From NCBI RefSeq assembly GCF_000236805.1, contig NZ_AGFX01000030.1, positions 62,001 to 126,000 on the forward strand: DNA of 64,000 bases, read 5' to 3'. Both the position numbers and the translations under genes were made by a program. The notes below the pieces were generated by a model. That model saw only the letters and a program-made list of their open reading frames with translations. It did not search any database and was not told where the DNA came from. Positions 53,879 through 62,435 of this stretch are shown here, one piece after another. How positions within the stretch are numbered: the stretch's first letter is position 1; each line of letters opens with the position of its first letter. The stretch is from Paenibacillus peoriae KCTC 3763. Lineage in GTDB: Bacteria > Bacillota > Bacilli > Paenibacillales > Paenibacillaceae.

Positions 53879-55285
53879 ATGGTTGAAAAGGACGAGTTTT
53901 TGCTGGAGCGTTTCGGTAAGCACCCGACACCATTTTACTATTACGACGGAGACTCGATGTATGCTCATGTCAGCTCGCTATTGGCCAGGTTACACCCTGC
54001 TGTGCGTGTACATTACGCGCTTAAGGCTAACGGCAACGTAGCCTTGGCGGGATTGCTGCGCTCGTTAGGCTGCGGCGTCGAGATCGCTTCGGCCGGGGAA
54101 TTGTTCGTGGCCATGGAGGCAGGATATGCCGCGGAAGACGTGTTGTACGCCGGACCGGGCAAAACGGCAGCCGAATTGAGCGAGGCGGTAGCCTGCGGAA
54201 TCGGTTGTATTCATGTCGAATCGGTGCGGGAGCTGCGCCTACTGGAGGACATTGCTGCGCAAGCGGGTTTATTTGTCAGGGCTGCGGTTCGTATCAATCC
54301 CGATAACGATCTGTCGGGGGCGACGATTAAAATGGGCGGTGTTCCCCGTCCCTTTGGAGTCGATGAAGGGCAGCTGGATCATTTTTTTGAGACGCTGGAA
54401 GATTGCCCACATGTTTATTTTCAAGGCATCCAGGTATATACAGGCACGCAAATGCTAAAAGCGGATCAGATTCTGGCTTCGTTTGCAAATACGCTGCAGT
54501 TGGCGGAACGGGTACAGGCCCGGTATGGTGTTGCAATGCATACGGTAAATTTGGGCGGTGGGTTTGGTGTCCCTTATTTTGCTCATGAGCAGCCATTGGA
54601 TATGGAGCAAGTCATCGACGGACTGAACGCGCTTGCGGAGCAGACCCGATCCCGTATGCCGGGAGTTACGCTAATTATCGAAAGCGGCAGGTATCTGGTC
54701 GCTCAAGCAGGGTTGTATGTTTGCCGGGCATTGTATACCAAGGAGTCCAAGGGAGAGAAGTTTGTGGTGGCTGATGGCGGTATGAATCATTATGTCTCGG
54801 CTACCTTTCGGGGCCGCCGCCTTCGGGACAACTACCCGGTGCGAATTATGCGCAGGCAAGTGACGGAACAGGCAGGACGGGAAATGGGAGCTAACATGCG
54901 TATGGGGCAGCGAAACGCTCCTGTTCAGGAGGAGATTGCTGTTGAGCTGCCGTTGTCGGGGGAGGCTGCAAGCCGGATAGAGGAGCATTCGATAGAGGCA
55001 TCGCTGGAGCTGGAAACGGTAAGCATTGTAGGCCCGCTCTGTACACCCGAGGATTGTATGGTGAAAAAAGCACAGCTTCCCCCGATTCAGGAGGGCGACT
55101 ACATCGTCTTTCCCAACGCGGGGGCTTATGGACTAAGCTATAGTCCAGTGCATTTTCTGGGACATGCTACCCCGGCAGAGTTGCTCGATTTTCGCGGGGA
55201 GGTGCATGTAATTCGTGAACACGGTGACCGCACGGATTTGCTGCATCATCAGCGCATGATTCCGTTACCGGAGGATGTGCTGTAA
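53879..55285 (+). CDS. PLP-dependent decarboxylase (BtrK-like, fold type III)
   Basis: 468 aa, ATG after GAGAGGGGGA. Belongs to the DAP/ornithine-decarboxylase fold and is very like butirosin BtrK: TPFYYYDGDSMYAH, VHYALKANGN (PLP Lys49), VEIASAGEL, NLGGGFGVPYF (phosphate loop), IIESGRYLVAQAG, GPLCTPEDC (catalytic Cys at the dimer active site) and NAGAYGLSYSPVHFLGH. BtrK decarboxylates glutamyl-S-BtrI to 4-aminobutyryl-S-BtrI, so this enzyme probably decarboxylates an aminoacyl-carrier here. It has about 45 extra residues before GPLCTPEDC that BtrK-type proteins do not seem to need. Last gene of the operon. Confidence 0.85.
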   Translation: MVEKDEFLLERFGKHPTPFYYYDGDSMYAHVSSLLARLHPAVRVHYALKANGNVALAGLLRSLGCGVEIASAGELFVAMEAGYAAEDVLYAGPGKTAAELSEAVACGIGCIHVESVRELRLLEDIAAQAGLFVRAAVRINPDNDLSGATIKMGGVPRPFGVDEGQLDHFFETLEDCPHVYFQGIQVYTGTQMLKADQILASFANTLQLAERVQARYGVAMHTVNLGGGFGVPYFAHEQPLDMEQVIDGLNALAEQTRSRMPGVTLIIESGRYLVAQAGLYVCRALYTKESKGEKFVVADGGMNHYVSATFRGRRLRDNYPVRIMRRQVTEQAGREMGANMRMGQRNAPVQEEIAVELPLSGEAASRIEEHSIEASLELETVSIVGPLCTPEDCMVKKAQLPPIQEGDYIVFPNAGAYGLSYSPVHFLGHATPAELLDFRGEVHVIREHGDRTDLLHHQRMIPLPEDVL

Positions 55286-55292
55286 GTATGCA

Positions 55293-55349
55293 AAAACGCC
55301 AAAATCATTGGAGTCGATACACATCGGCCCCGTGTTTTGGCGTTTTATA
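55293..55349. terminator. Terminator of the biosynthetic operon
   Basis: AAAACGCCAAAA pairs with TTTTGGCGTTTT over an inner loop of about 30 bases with further partial pairing. Symmetric A and T tracts allow it to serve the converging efe operon too. Confidence 0.75.
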
Positions 55350-55370
55350 TTATGAATAACGTAGATTGGA

Positions 55371-57200
55371 TTAGTGTTGCTTGGAGCTGCGTATTTCCTG
55401 ACGCACAAGCTGCCACACCATGAAGATCAGCACAGCCACTTGTGGGACAAACGTTTCCCAAGTCGGATACATTCCCAACCAGCTAATGGAAGGGAGCGTG
55501 GAGGCAGTATGCCCCGGAAGCTTGCCAGCCACCTGAAGTGAATGAATACTTTCGCCCAGAAATCGGAATACGAGATAGTAAATCAGTACAGTGGCAGTCA
55601 GGAAAAAGGCGCGAATCGGCAACCTTACGCTAAATTTGATAATCGCAAATGCCAGGATGACCAATATAGCCATTGCTGAGCCAATGCCGATCAGCAATTG
55701 CGAGGTTTCGATGGCTGGAGCCATACCGATATAAAAGATAGCTGTCTCGGCTCCTTCACGCATAATCGCGAGCGCTGACACGGCAAATAGCGACCACAGG
55801 CTGCCACGCGCCAGTGCATGGCCGACGCTGTTTTCAACAAAGCGGTTCCACGCGGCAGCGTTGGATTTGCTGTGCAGCCAGCTGCCCACAGTCAGCATGA
55901 GCACAACCGCCACCAGCCCGGTGACGCCTTCCAGCAGCTCACGCATGCTGCCTGAGGCGGCGGCAGCCACCAGCGTGGTGAACAGCACCGCCAAGGCTCC
56001 GCTCAGCACCAGCCCCGTGCCGGCACCTGCCCATATCCAGCGGCCAGCCACGGCCTCGCCGCTTTTTTTGGCATAGGCCAGCAAAGCTGCGAGCACGAGA
56101 ATGGCCTCCAAGCCCTCTCGCAGCAAGATCAGAGCGGCGTCCCAGGCGGTATAGGAACGATTTTCCGTCAACGGGCGGAGCCTGTCCAGCATTTGATCCA
56201 TCGTCTGGATTGCCTTGCTCGTGTCTGGCGGAGAAGACAGCAGATGACCGGACGTCTCAGTCATTTCATTTTCAATCGCAGTATACGAAGCTGGATCGGA
56301 AATTTGCACATGCCCTTCCACAGAAGGCCACATAACGATAAACTGCCCTATTTTGTCAGCCGCTTGCTCTGGCTGATTGGCTGCCGCAGCCTGGCGTGCG
56401 GATTCGAGCAATTGGACTGCATCGCTCAGAGAAGCCGTCGAACCATTCGCCATTCCGGGTGCCGCATTGCCTGCACCTGCTCCCTGTCCTGTGTTCACGG
56501 ATTTGCCCTGACTATAATCGGATAGCAGGGTCGTCAGTTCTTGCATTTCCTTAAGAGCCTGCTCTTGACGAATCGGCTCGGCTTGCATGGAAATGCGAAT
56601 GAGACTGATTTTGGTTTCCAGCGCACTGTATACCGGAAAATTGTCCGAACGAATCGGGGTTTCCACCTGATACCAGGCTTTTACGATTCGGTCGTAATCG
56701 ACCCGGGCAGCCGTCCAGTCGCCTTTTTGCATGGCAGCCAGACTGCCCTTCGCTATGGGCAGCAGCTTTTCTGCTGCTGTGGCTCCAGCCGGGGCTGGTT
56801 GATCTCCTTCGGCAGCAGTCACATACTCATTGACCGAGCGGGCCAGCACGGATAGCGCAGCTTTCGCCGACTCCCCGCCGCCACTGGCAAGCGCCTGCTC
56901 CGCGTCGGTGAGCGCTTGATCTATAGCCGCGATGTGGGCCGACTCCCCGCCATTTGTTCTGGCAGTCTCCCACAGGGTACGGAATTGTTTAAGATCCTTG
57001 GAGGCTTCCGTCCATTGGGCTTGTCCCGCTTCCACCAGCGCTCCGCCCACCACAGGCATTAGCTGATCGTTGGAGACAGCTTTGGCATCTGTTTGTGCAA
57101 AAGCGACCGCTCCGGAACCGGATATGAACGGAGTCACTGTCAGTAGCAGAGCTGCCAGCAGCAACACCCATCCCAAGCTTTTATTGCGCCGCTTCATCAT
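55371..57200 (-). CDS. efeU: Iron permease EfeU (FTR1 family) with long N-terminal domain
   Basis: 609 aa from the ATG at 57200. Signal peptide (LGWVLLLAALLLTVTPFISG), then about 330 residues outside the membrane with two helical repeats (KSLSELAKSLRQ-like, each with AxQxxDWxAAR-type helices), then seven membrane segments of the FTR1 family. The iron motifs LLREGLEAILVLAAL and IMREGAETAIFYIG (REGxE twice) are present. It imports ferric iron produced by EfeB. Last of three genes; the N-terminal extension is common in Gram-positive homologues. Confidence 0.88.
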   Translation of the reverse strand: MMKRRNKSLGWVLLLAALLLTVTPFISGSGAVAFAQTDAKAVSNDQLMPVVGGALVEAGQAQWTEASKDLKQFRTLWETARTNGGESAHIAAIDQALTDAEQALASGGGESAKAALSVLARSVNEYVTAAEGDQPAPAGATAAEKLLPIAKGSLAAMQKGDWTAARVDYDRIVKAWYQVETPIRSDNFPVYSALETKISLIRISMQAEPIRQEQALKEMQELTTLLSDYSQGKSVNTGQGAGAGNAAPGMANGSTASLSDAVQLLESARQAAAANQPEQAADKIGQFIVMWPSVEGHVQISDPASYTAIENEMTETSGHLLSSPPDTSKAIQTMDQMLDRLRPLTENRSYTAWDAALILLREGLEAILVLAALLAYAKKSGEAVAGRWIWAGAGTGLVLSGALAVLFTTLVAAAASGSMRELLEGVTGLVAVVLMLTVGSWLHSKSNAAAWNRFVENSVGHALARGSLWSLFAVSALAIMREGAETAIFYIGMAPAIETSQLLIGIGSAMAILVILAFAIIKFSVRLPIRAFFLTATVLIYYLVFRFLGESIHSLQVAGKLPGHTASTLPSISWLGMYPTWETFVPQVAVLIFMVWQLVRQEIRSSKQH

Positions 57201-57222
57201 AAATCCCCTTCCTTGCCTGCTA

Positions 57223-58587
57223 TTAAAATAACGTATCCCCGATGTAGCCGCCTTGCGATACACCCGGGAAGCAGGCGAACACCGCACTGCCTTTGTGTAC
57301 AATATACTCGTTCAGCTTGTCATTGCGTGCAAGCTTCTCCTGAATATGAACGAACTGCTTGAACAGATCACGCTGGTAGCTGATGAACAGCAGCCCGGCA
57401 TCCAGCTGTCCTGTTTGCTTGTCCAATCCGCTGGAATATGAATAAGACCGCCGCAAAATATTCATGCTCCCGTCTCCATGAGCCAATGCAACATGAGAGG
57501 TGGGAGGCGTGAGCGGCTTGCCTTTCGGACTTGTAGCCGCCAGATCGAGCTTGTCAAACTCCTTGGCCTTGCCCAGTGGGGCACCGCTGCTGCGATGGCG
57601 TCCGAAGGTATCCTCTTGATCGCCCAGGGTGGAGCGATCCCATACCTCTATCCGCATGCGTACACGGCGTACAGCCATATAGCTGCCGTTGCCCATCCAT
57701 GCAGGTCCGTCACTGGACTGTGTCCACACCAGCCGTTGCATCTCGTCTGCCTTGGACGTGTCCGGGTTCCCCGTACCGTCCTTGAAGCCGAGCAAATTGC
57801 GAGGTGTGCTTCCTGCCAGATCGGCCTGTGCTGTTCGCTGAAAGCCCTCCTGCGTCCAGCGAAGCACTGCCGTTCCTCGGGCGATACGCGCCAAATTACG
57901 CAAGGCATGAAAAGCAACCTGCAAGTCATTGGCGCATACCTGTACCCCGATATCGCCGCCGCACCATTGCTCATCCAGCGCATCCCCTTGGAAGCGGGGC
58001 AGCTCGCGGAAACCGGCAGGCTTAAGCCCTGCCAGACCATAGCGGCCATCAAAAAAGGATGGGCCTATCCCAAAGGTGATCGTCGTCCGGGACGGCGACA
58101 ACCCCGCCGCCTCGCCCGTATCGGAAGGAGGCAGGTTGAGGTTTTCATTATCAGTGCCGATCAGCGTACCAGAAGTCATCGTAGCGCTTGCTTCCGTCCA
58201 GGCTTTGAACAGGCTGCGCACCTGTGCCTTGTCGCTTGTCGTCAGATCAAAGGCCGCAAAGCAGATGAAATCCTGTGCCGGAGTCACAATACCGGCCTGA
58301 TGTTTGCCGTAAAAAGGGACGACATCCTGGGTATCTGCCTCGGTCATCATGCTTTCGAGGCGTTGACCAGCTGACAGCATAGCTCCTACACCACCGCCGC
58401 CAAGCAGGAGACCCAGTCCACCTACCCCCGCCAGCTTTAAGAGCTCTCGGCGTGATACGCTTTTGCTCTTTCCTGACAGCTCATCATCCGCTGGCAGCGT
58501 ATCTTTTTTTTCCAGCTCAGCCTGTTCTTTGTGGGATTGCGCATGCTGCGGAGTTCCCTGCTCCTTTTGCCGCTTAAAGCCCTTCAT
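57223..58587 (-). CDS. efeB: Deferrochelatase/DyP peroxidase EfeB, Tat-exported
   Basis: 454 aa. Twin-arginine signal SRRELLKLAGVGGLGLLLGG at about residues 45-65, preceded by an unusually long charged N-terminus. DyP-type haem peroxidase motifs: GFKDGTGNPDTSK (the G-x-x-D-G active Asp) and, late, the proximal-His region GAPLGKAKEFD... with R in RRSYSY. Oxidises ferrous iron for EfeU outside the membrane. AGGAGTG ribosome site overlaps the end of the upstream gene. Confidence 0.9.
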   Translation of the reverse strand: MKGFKRQKEQGTPQHAQSHKEQAELEKKDTLPADDELSGKSKSVSRRELLKLAGVGGLGLLLGGGGVGAMLSAGQRLESMMTEADTQDVVPFYGKHQAGIVTPAQDFICFAAFDLTTSDKAQVRSLFKAWTEASATMTSGTLIGTDNENLNLPPSDTGEAAGLSPSRTTITFGIGPSFFDGRYGLAGLKPAGFRELPRFQGDALDEQWCGGDIGVQVCANDLQVAFHALRNLARIARGTAVLRWTQEGFQRTAQADLAGSTPRNLLGFKDGTGNPDTSKADEMQRLVWTQSSDGPAWMGNGSYMAVRRVRMRIEVWDRSTLGDQEDTFGRHRSSGAPLGKAKEFDKLDLAATSPKGKPLTPPTSHVALAHGDGSMNILRRSYSYSSGLDKQTGQLDAGLLFISYQRDLFKQFVHIQEKLARNDKLNEYIVHKGSAVFACFPGVSQGGYIGDTLF

Positions 58588-58591
58588 ATCA

Positions 58592-59470
58592 TTACACTCC
58601 TAACAATTTACCCATTTGGGACAGCGGTTCTGCCAAGGCATCAAGGTTCTGGCTCAGCTTTTTAATTTCTTCCGGCTTGAGTTTTGTATACGATACGTAG
58701 CCTTCACCTTCCTTGAAAGGAGCCAACTCCTGCTGCAAGGCTGCAAAGCGCCCACCAATTTGTTTTTCCAACGCCGCATCTTTTTGGTTCAGGTCTGTTT
58801 TCAGGATGTCATATATCTTTTGGGCGCCCTCCACATTGGCTGCGAAGTCGTACAGATCCGTATGCGAATACCGTTCCTCTTCACCCATCACCTTGGAGGT
58901 AGATACTTCATTCAGCAGCTCGACTGCACCCGTTACCATCAGGCTGGCGTCAATGTTGACCGTTTCTACCTTGGCACGCAGCAGCTTGGCATCACTCAAC
59001 AGGCGGTCGGCAAACTCGTCCAATCCTTTGGTCGAGTTCTCTTCCCACAATGTTTTTTCAATACGGTGGAAGCCGCGCCAATCCGCCGCATCCACATCAC
59101 CGTCGCGAGCATCAATATTCGGGTCCAGATCGCCCAGCGCTTCTGCAATCGGTTCAATCCGTTCATAATACATGCGCGCAGGAGCATACAGCGCCTTGGC
59201 CTTGTCGAGCTCGCCAGCTTTGACCGCATTTGTGAATTCTTCCGTCTTCTTCACAAACGTATCGCATTGCTGGGTGGCATAGGTGCGATAAGCAGCTACC
59301 GCTTGATCAAAATTGGGGGCAGAAGCTGCAGGAGTCGTTGTCTGTGTTGCTGCACCTGCGTCTTTGGTCGCTGCAGCGGACTGCTGAGTAGCAGTTCCGG
59401 TTTGTCCGCAGCCTGCAAACAGAATAGAAGAGACCAGCACTCCGGCCGGTACGGCATAACGTAGTTTCAT
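58592..59470 (-). CDS. efeM: EfeO/EfeM-type iron-binding lipoprotein (M75 domain)
   Basis: 292 aa from the ATG at 59470, after AAAGGGTGTC. Lipobox FAGC near residue 20, a Thr/Ala-rich linker, then the M75 (imelysin-like) domain with YERIEPIAEALGDLDPNIDA, DWRGFHRIEKTLWEE (conserved HxxE metal site) and the helical second half. The cupredoxin domain of E. coli EfeO is missing, so this is the short EfeM type. First gene of the Fur-controlled operon. Confidence 0.88.
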   Translation of the reverse strand: MKLRYAVPAGVLVSSILFAGCGQTGTATQQSAAATKDAGAATQTTTPAASAPNFDQAVAAYRTYATQQCDTFVKKTEEFTNAVKAGELDKAKALYAPARMYYERIEPIAEALGDLDPNIDARDGDVDAADWRGFHRIEKTLWEENSTKGLDEFADRLLSDAKLLRAKVETVNIDASLMVTGAVELLNEVSTSKVMGEEERYSHTDLYDFAANVEGAQKIYDILKTDLNQKDAALEKQIGGRFAALQQELAPFKEGEGYVSYTKLKPEEIKKLSQNLDALAEPLSQMGKLLGV

Positions 59471-59546
59471 AATCAATGACACCCTTTCTGGCCACACTGG
59501 CCCCTGAACCATAGTCTGTTGCGCGATATCTATATCAAATTTTATT

Positions 59547-59561
59547 TGATAATGATTATCA
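59547..59561 (-). promoter_or_regulatory. Fur box upstream of the efe operon
   Basis: TGATAATGATTATCA is a perfect 7-1-7 Fur dyad. It lies about 80 bases upstream of the lipoprotein start and predicts repression of the operon by iron. Confidence 0.85.
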
Positions 59562-59773
59562 GTCGCGGTTTTTCTTATCATAAGGCTGGCCTATATGCCT
59601 GTCAATACATAATTTAGACACAAAGTCCAACCTATCATTAAAGCAGTAAGCAAGGTGCCTATGCCCATTTTTATTCGCATATTGAACCATACCTGAGCAC
59701 ATGACATAAAATGTGTTGACTGTATCCCTGAACCTTGTTACACCACACAAAACCCGAGCAAGGAGGGGTGAAA

Positions 59774-60001
59774 TTGACGAAGGGTAACGACCACAAAAAC
59801 AAGTTTTTGTTAACTCACCGTGAACGTGAAGTATTTGAACTGCTGGTGCAGGACAAAACGACGCGTGACATCGCCGGACAGCTATTTATTAGCGAAAAGA
59901 CGGTCCGAAACCATATTTCTAATGTGATGCAAAAATTGAACGTAAAAGGTCGTTCACAGGCGGTCGTGGAATTAATTAGGCTTGGCGAATTAAAAATCTG
60001 A
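59774..60001 (+). CDS. gerE: Sporulation transcription factor GerE
   Basis: 75 aa from the TTG at 59774, after AAGGAGGGGTG. A LuxR-type HTH protein without receiver domain: LTHREREVFELLVQDKTTRD, IAGQLFISEKTVRNHISNVM, LNVKGRSQAVVELIRLG, as in B. subtilis GerE (74 aa). GerE acts in the mother cell after sigma-K and tunes coat and spore-surface genes. It could also control the glycosylation cluster in this window. Confidence 0.92.
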   Translation: MTKGNDHKNKFLLTHREREVFELLVQDKTTRDIAGQLFISEKTVRNHISNVMQKLNVKGRSQAVVELIRLGELKI

Positions 60002-60132
60002 CCTCTTGTTCCTTGCGGGGTACAAAGTCTTCTCGATGGTCCTTCAACCGTGAGGGAGGGTCGGGAAGGCTTTTGTTTTGTTCTTGAAAATCAAGGGAAG
60101 TGATGATGCATATCGGTAACAAATAAAAACAA

Positions 60133-60170
60133 ACAACCGCAAGCACAGAAGAACTGTACTTGCGGTTGCT
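60133..60170 (-). terminator. Terminator of the BlaR1-type operon
   Basis: CAACCGCAAG/CTTGCGGTTG stem with inner CAG/CTG pairing; the minus transcript continues with TTTGTTTTTATTT. Confidence 0.8.
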
Positions 60171-60199
60171 GTTATAGCGTGGGGATATCCAATGAGTTC

Positions 60200-61576
60200 T
60201 TAACGATAAAGCGTTCCTGAGTAGGAGCCAACATATTTATCGGTTGTTTTATCATAGGTAAAGCTTTCCAGATACAGGGTGCCAGTATAAGTATAACCTT
60301 GGTAGGTGGCTGTTGCATTCAAAGCTAAAGGAATTGAGCCGTAGCTGGTATATTGATACCCTTTTATCGTAATAGATGCAACCGCAGCTTTTACAGAAGT
60401 GGAGTCCTTAACGATGTTAGCTTCACTTATTGTGACAGCTGGAGTCTTATCGACAACGGACTCGCCAGTAACTGTAGCAAACTCAGTTTCGTCTGAGCCA
60501 AGATTTGCGGTAACGTTATTTGCTTTAGATGGGTTAATGCTATAGCTGCCGGCGAAGTTGGTACTTACATCTGATGTATCTATAACTGTGACATTGCTCG
60601 GATCAACCTCTACTACATCTGCTGATGTTGCAAATACAGATGTTCCACCAAAAACCAAGATAAGTGCTGTTGCCATTGAAATCATAGACGTCTTTTTGAA
60701 TTTCATAATAGACACAATCCTCTCCTCGGCCGCATTTCTGCTAAAGCCGTTATAAAATGGGATAAATTTTTTTCTTTGTTCAGCCATGTTGATTAAAGAC
60801 AGAGCATAAGCAGACCTTACATCGTTTCCCAGTAGTTTAAGGACTTTTTCATCACAAGCAAGTTCTATATCCCTGTTAGCCAATACATAAAGTACCCATA
60901 CGACTGGATTAAACCAATGAAAACATAAAACAAGAACAAGCATAAATTTCTTTAGGTTGTCAAAACGCTTGATGTGAACCAATTCATGAGTAAGGATATG
61001 CTTCATCTGGATTTTATTATTAAAATCCAACGACTTTGGCAGGATAATTTTAGGGAAGAAGATGCCATAAACAAGAGGGGAGCTGATTCTATCCGACACA
61101 AGTATTTGAATAGGCCGGGATGCATTTTCTTTAGTTAACCACTTGTCAATTTGATCGTTCCCTTTTACTGGCACGGCTGTTCTCATTTCTTTGAGGTTTT
61201 TATAAAAAATGACCGCAAAAAAAATAACCAGCAGAGCCACTCCTGTGATCCAAAGTAGCATTAATGAGGTTCCCGAAAAGGGGGTTCGTGTCGACAATTG
61301 GTTGATAGTAGAATTGCTATACTCAAATTGGCTATCGCTCGTGAACTTCCCTATCCCTGACTTTTCCCTACCTTGTGTGAGAAATAAACTAATAGCGGGG
61401 AATATGTTATAGATGCTTAGTCTTGAAGGAACAGTAAAGGGAAGCATCAACTTGCATATAGCAATCCCCCACAATAAGAGGAACATTGTTTTGGGTAGCC
61501 TGTTAAGAGCAAGTATTCTTGTAACAATAATGAAAAAAATAAGAATACTTGCTGAAACACTCATTAGGAATATCAT
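60200..61576 (-). CDS. BlaR1/MecR1-type membrane metallopeptidase sensor
   Basis: 458 aa. Peptidase M56: four membrane segments, with the zinc site LTHELVHIKRFDN (H-E-L-V-H) and ELACDEKVL downstream, between helices three and four. The C-terminal ~150 residues outside the membrane are not a penicillin-binding domain: no S-x-x-K, K-T-G or S-x-N motif is present; they are Ser/Thr/Val-rich and end in a small beta-type unit (YQGYTYTGTLYLESFTYDK). It should cleave or inactivate the BlaI-type repressor upstream after sensing an unknown signal. Ribosome site GAGGAAA. Confidence 0.85.
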   Translation of the reverse strand: MIFLMSVSASILIFFIIVTRILALNRLPKTMFLLLWGIAICKLMLPFTVPSRLSIYNIFPAISLFLTQGREKSGIGKFTSDSQFEYSNSTINQLSTRTPFSGTSLMLLWITGVALLVIFFAVIFYKNLKEMRTAVPVKGNDQIDKWLTKENASRPIQILVSDRISSPLVYGIFFPKIILPKSLDFNNKIQMKHILTHELVHIKRFDNLKKFMLVLVLCFHWFNPVVWVLYVLANRDIELACDEKVLKLLGNDVRSAYALSLINMAEQRKKFIPFYNGFSRNAAEERIVSIMKFKKTSMISMATALILVFGGTSVFATSADVVEVDPSNVTVIDTSDVSTNFAGSYSINPSKANNVTANLGSDETEFATVTGESVVDKTPAVTISEANIVKDSTSVKAAVASITIKGYQYTSYGSIPLALNATATYQGYTYTGTLYLESFTYDKTTDKYVGSYSGTLYR

Positions 61577-61586
61577 CCTGGTTTCC

Positions 61587-61946
61587 TCAACTCAGGTCAT
61601 CCACAATCTGTTTCAGTTTGTCAATCTCCTCTTTTGTAAGATTCTTGCTATTAAAAAAAGAAGAGAAGAACATTTCGGTTGAACCATTAAACAGTTTGCT
61701 GATGAGTCCCATCGTTTCTAGTTCCTGTATTTCTTCTTTTGTAATCAATGCATGGCATGTGAAATTCGGCTCTAATCTCTCAATCGCACCTTTTTCAATG
61801 CATTTCTTGATTATAGTGTAGGTGGTGTTCCTGTTCCAGCCAATTTCATCTTTTAGAATTTTAGCAATTATGCCAGCGGTCAGATCCCCCCTATTCCATA
61901 ATACCTCCATGATTTTCAATTCCGAGTCAAACAGTTTGATATGCAT
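61587..61946 (-). CDS. BlaI/MecI-type repressor
   Basis: 119 aa. Winged helix of the BlaI/MecI/CopY family: LKIMEVLWNRGDLTAGIIAK, GWNRNTTYTIIKKCIEKGAI, then the C-terminal dimerisation helices (EIQELETMGLI; SSFFNSKNLTKEEIDKL). The usual cleavage site region (N-F) is suggested by FFNSKN but not certain. Stop and next start are ten bases apart, so it is cotranscribed with the sensor. Three ACTA-N6-TAGT dyads upstream are probable operators. Confidence 0.9.
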   Translation of the reverse strand: MHIKLFDSELKIMEVLWNRGDLTAGIIAKILKDEIGWNRNTTYTIIKKCIEKGAIERLEPNFTCHALITKEEIQELETMGLISKLFNGSTEMFFSSFFNSKNLTKEEIDKLKQIVDDLS

Positions 61947-61963
61947 ATCAGTTCTCCTTGATG

Positions 61964-62040
61964 ACTACTGCAATAGTTGTTCGTCGACATCACAAATACT
62001 ACAACAGTAGTGAATTATTGTCAATGACTATTTGAGTAGT
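61964..62040. promoter_or_regulatory. Three BlaI-type operator dyads
   Basis: ACTACTGCAATAGT (61964-61977), ACTACAACAGTAGT (61998-62011) and ACTATTTGAGTAGT (62027-62040) all have the form ACTA-N6-TAGT. BlaI/MecI proteins bind similar dyads (ACTACA-like/TGTAGT-like). Centres are 34 and 29 bases apart, about three helical turns, so binding on one face of the DNA is possible. Confidence 0.75.
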
Positions 62041-62041
62041 C

Positions 62042-62435
62042 ATTTTTGTCAGTTCATTCACAATAAAATAAAAGGCCTACTATATAGTATAAACATTTTT
62101 TATCCCAAAAAACGATTAAACCGCTGAAATATGTAGGAATTTGTGTTCAAATGTTGTATTATAGAGGGAAGGAAGAAACTACCATTAGGTCATGTGGCAA
62201 CTCACATGAATAATCAATACAGAAGGCTGTACCACAAAGTTATACATGGATAGAAATGCATTCGGTGGTAGTCTAAGAATGTAAATGCCAATATTTCAGG
62301 TTTTAAGTTATACTTATATAAAGGTGTTGAAGAAGAATCACAAGGCAGAAAAGCTCGTTGCTTCAGGTAGCAGGAAGTAGCTTTTCCATAGAGCTACCTG
62401 TGGTATATTCTTGATTGGAGGTGAACAGGCGACAT
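62042..62435. other. Long leader region before the zinc-ribbon gene
   Basis: About 390 bases without a gene. It holds a -10-like TATTAT/TATAGA around 62157-62166, a multi-stem structured segment (62165-62280) and a strong hairpin, CAGGTAGC/GCTACCTG with inner GGAA/TTCC (62364-62400), 16 bases before the ribosome site. The hairpin lacks a T-tract, so it is not an ordinary terminator. Confidence 0.55.
62165..62280 (+). ncRNA. Candidate structured RNA or cis-regulatory leader
   Basis: ACTACCA (62178-62184) pairs with TGGTAGT (62266-62272) and closes a multibranch loop. Inside it TCATGTG/CACATGA (62190-62196, 62203-62209; 6-nt loop) and TACAG/CTGTA (62218-62222, 62227-62231; 4-nt loop) form two arms. 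I do not recognise a known riboswitch consensus. A leader of the zinc-ribbon gene or a separate small RNA is possible. Confidence 0.4.

Noticed and set aside
57478-58374. Plus-strand ORF of 298 codons antisense to efeB
   Set aside because: Mirror frame of efeB with Cys/Arg-rich, domain-less translation.
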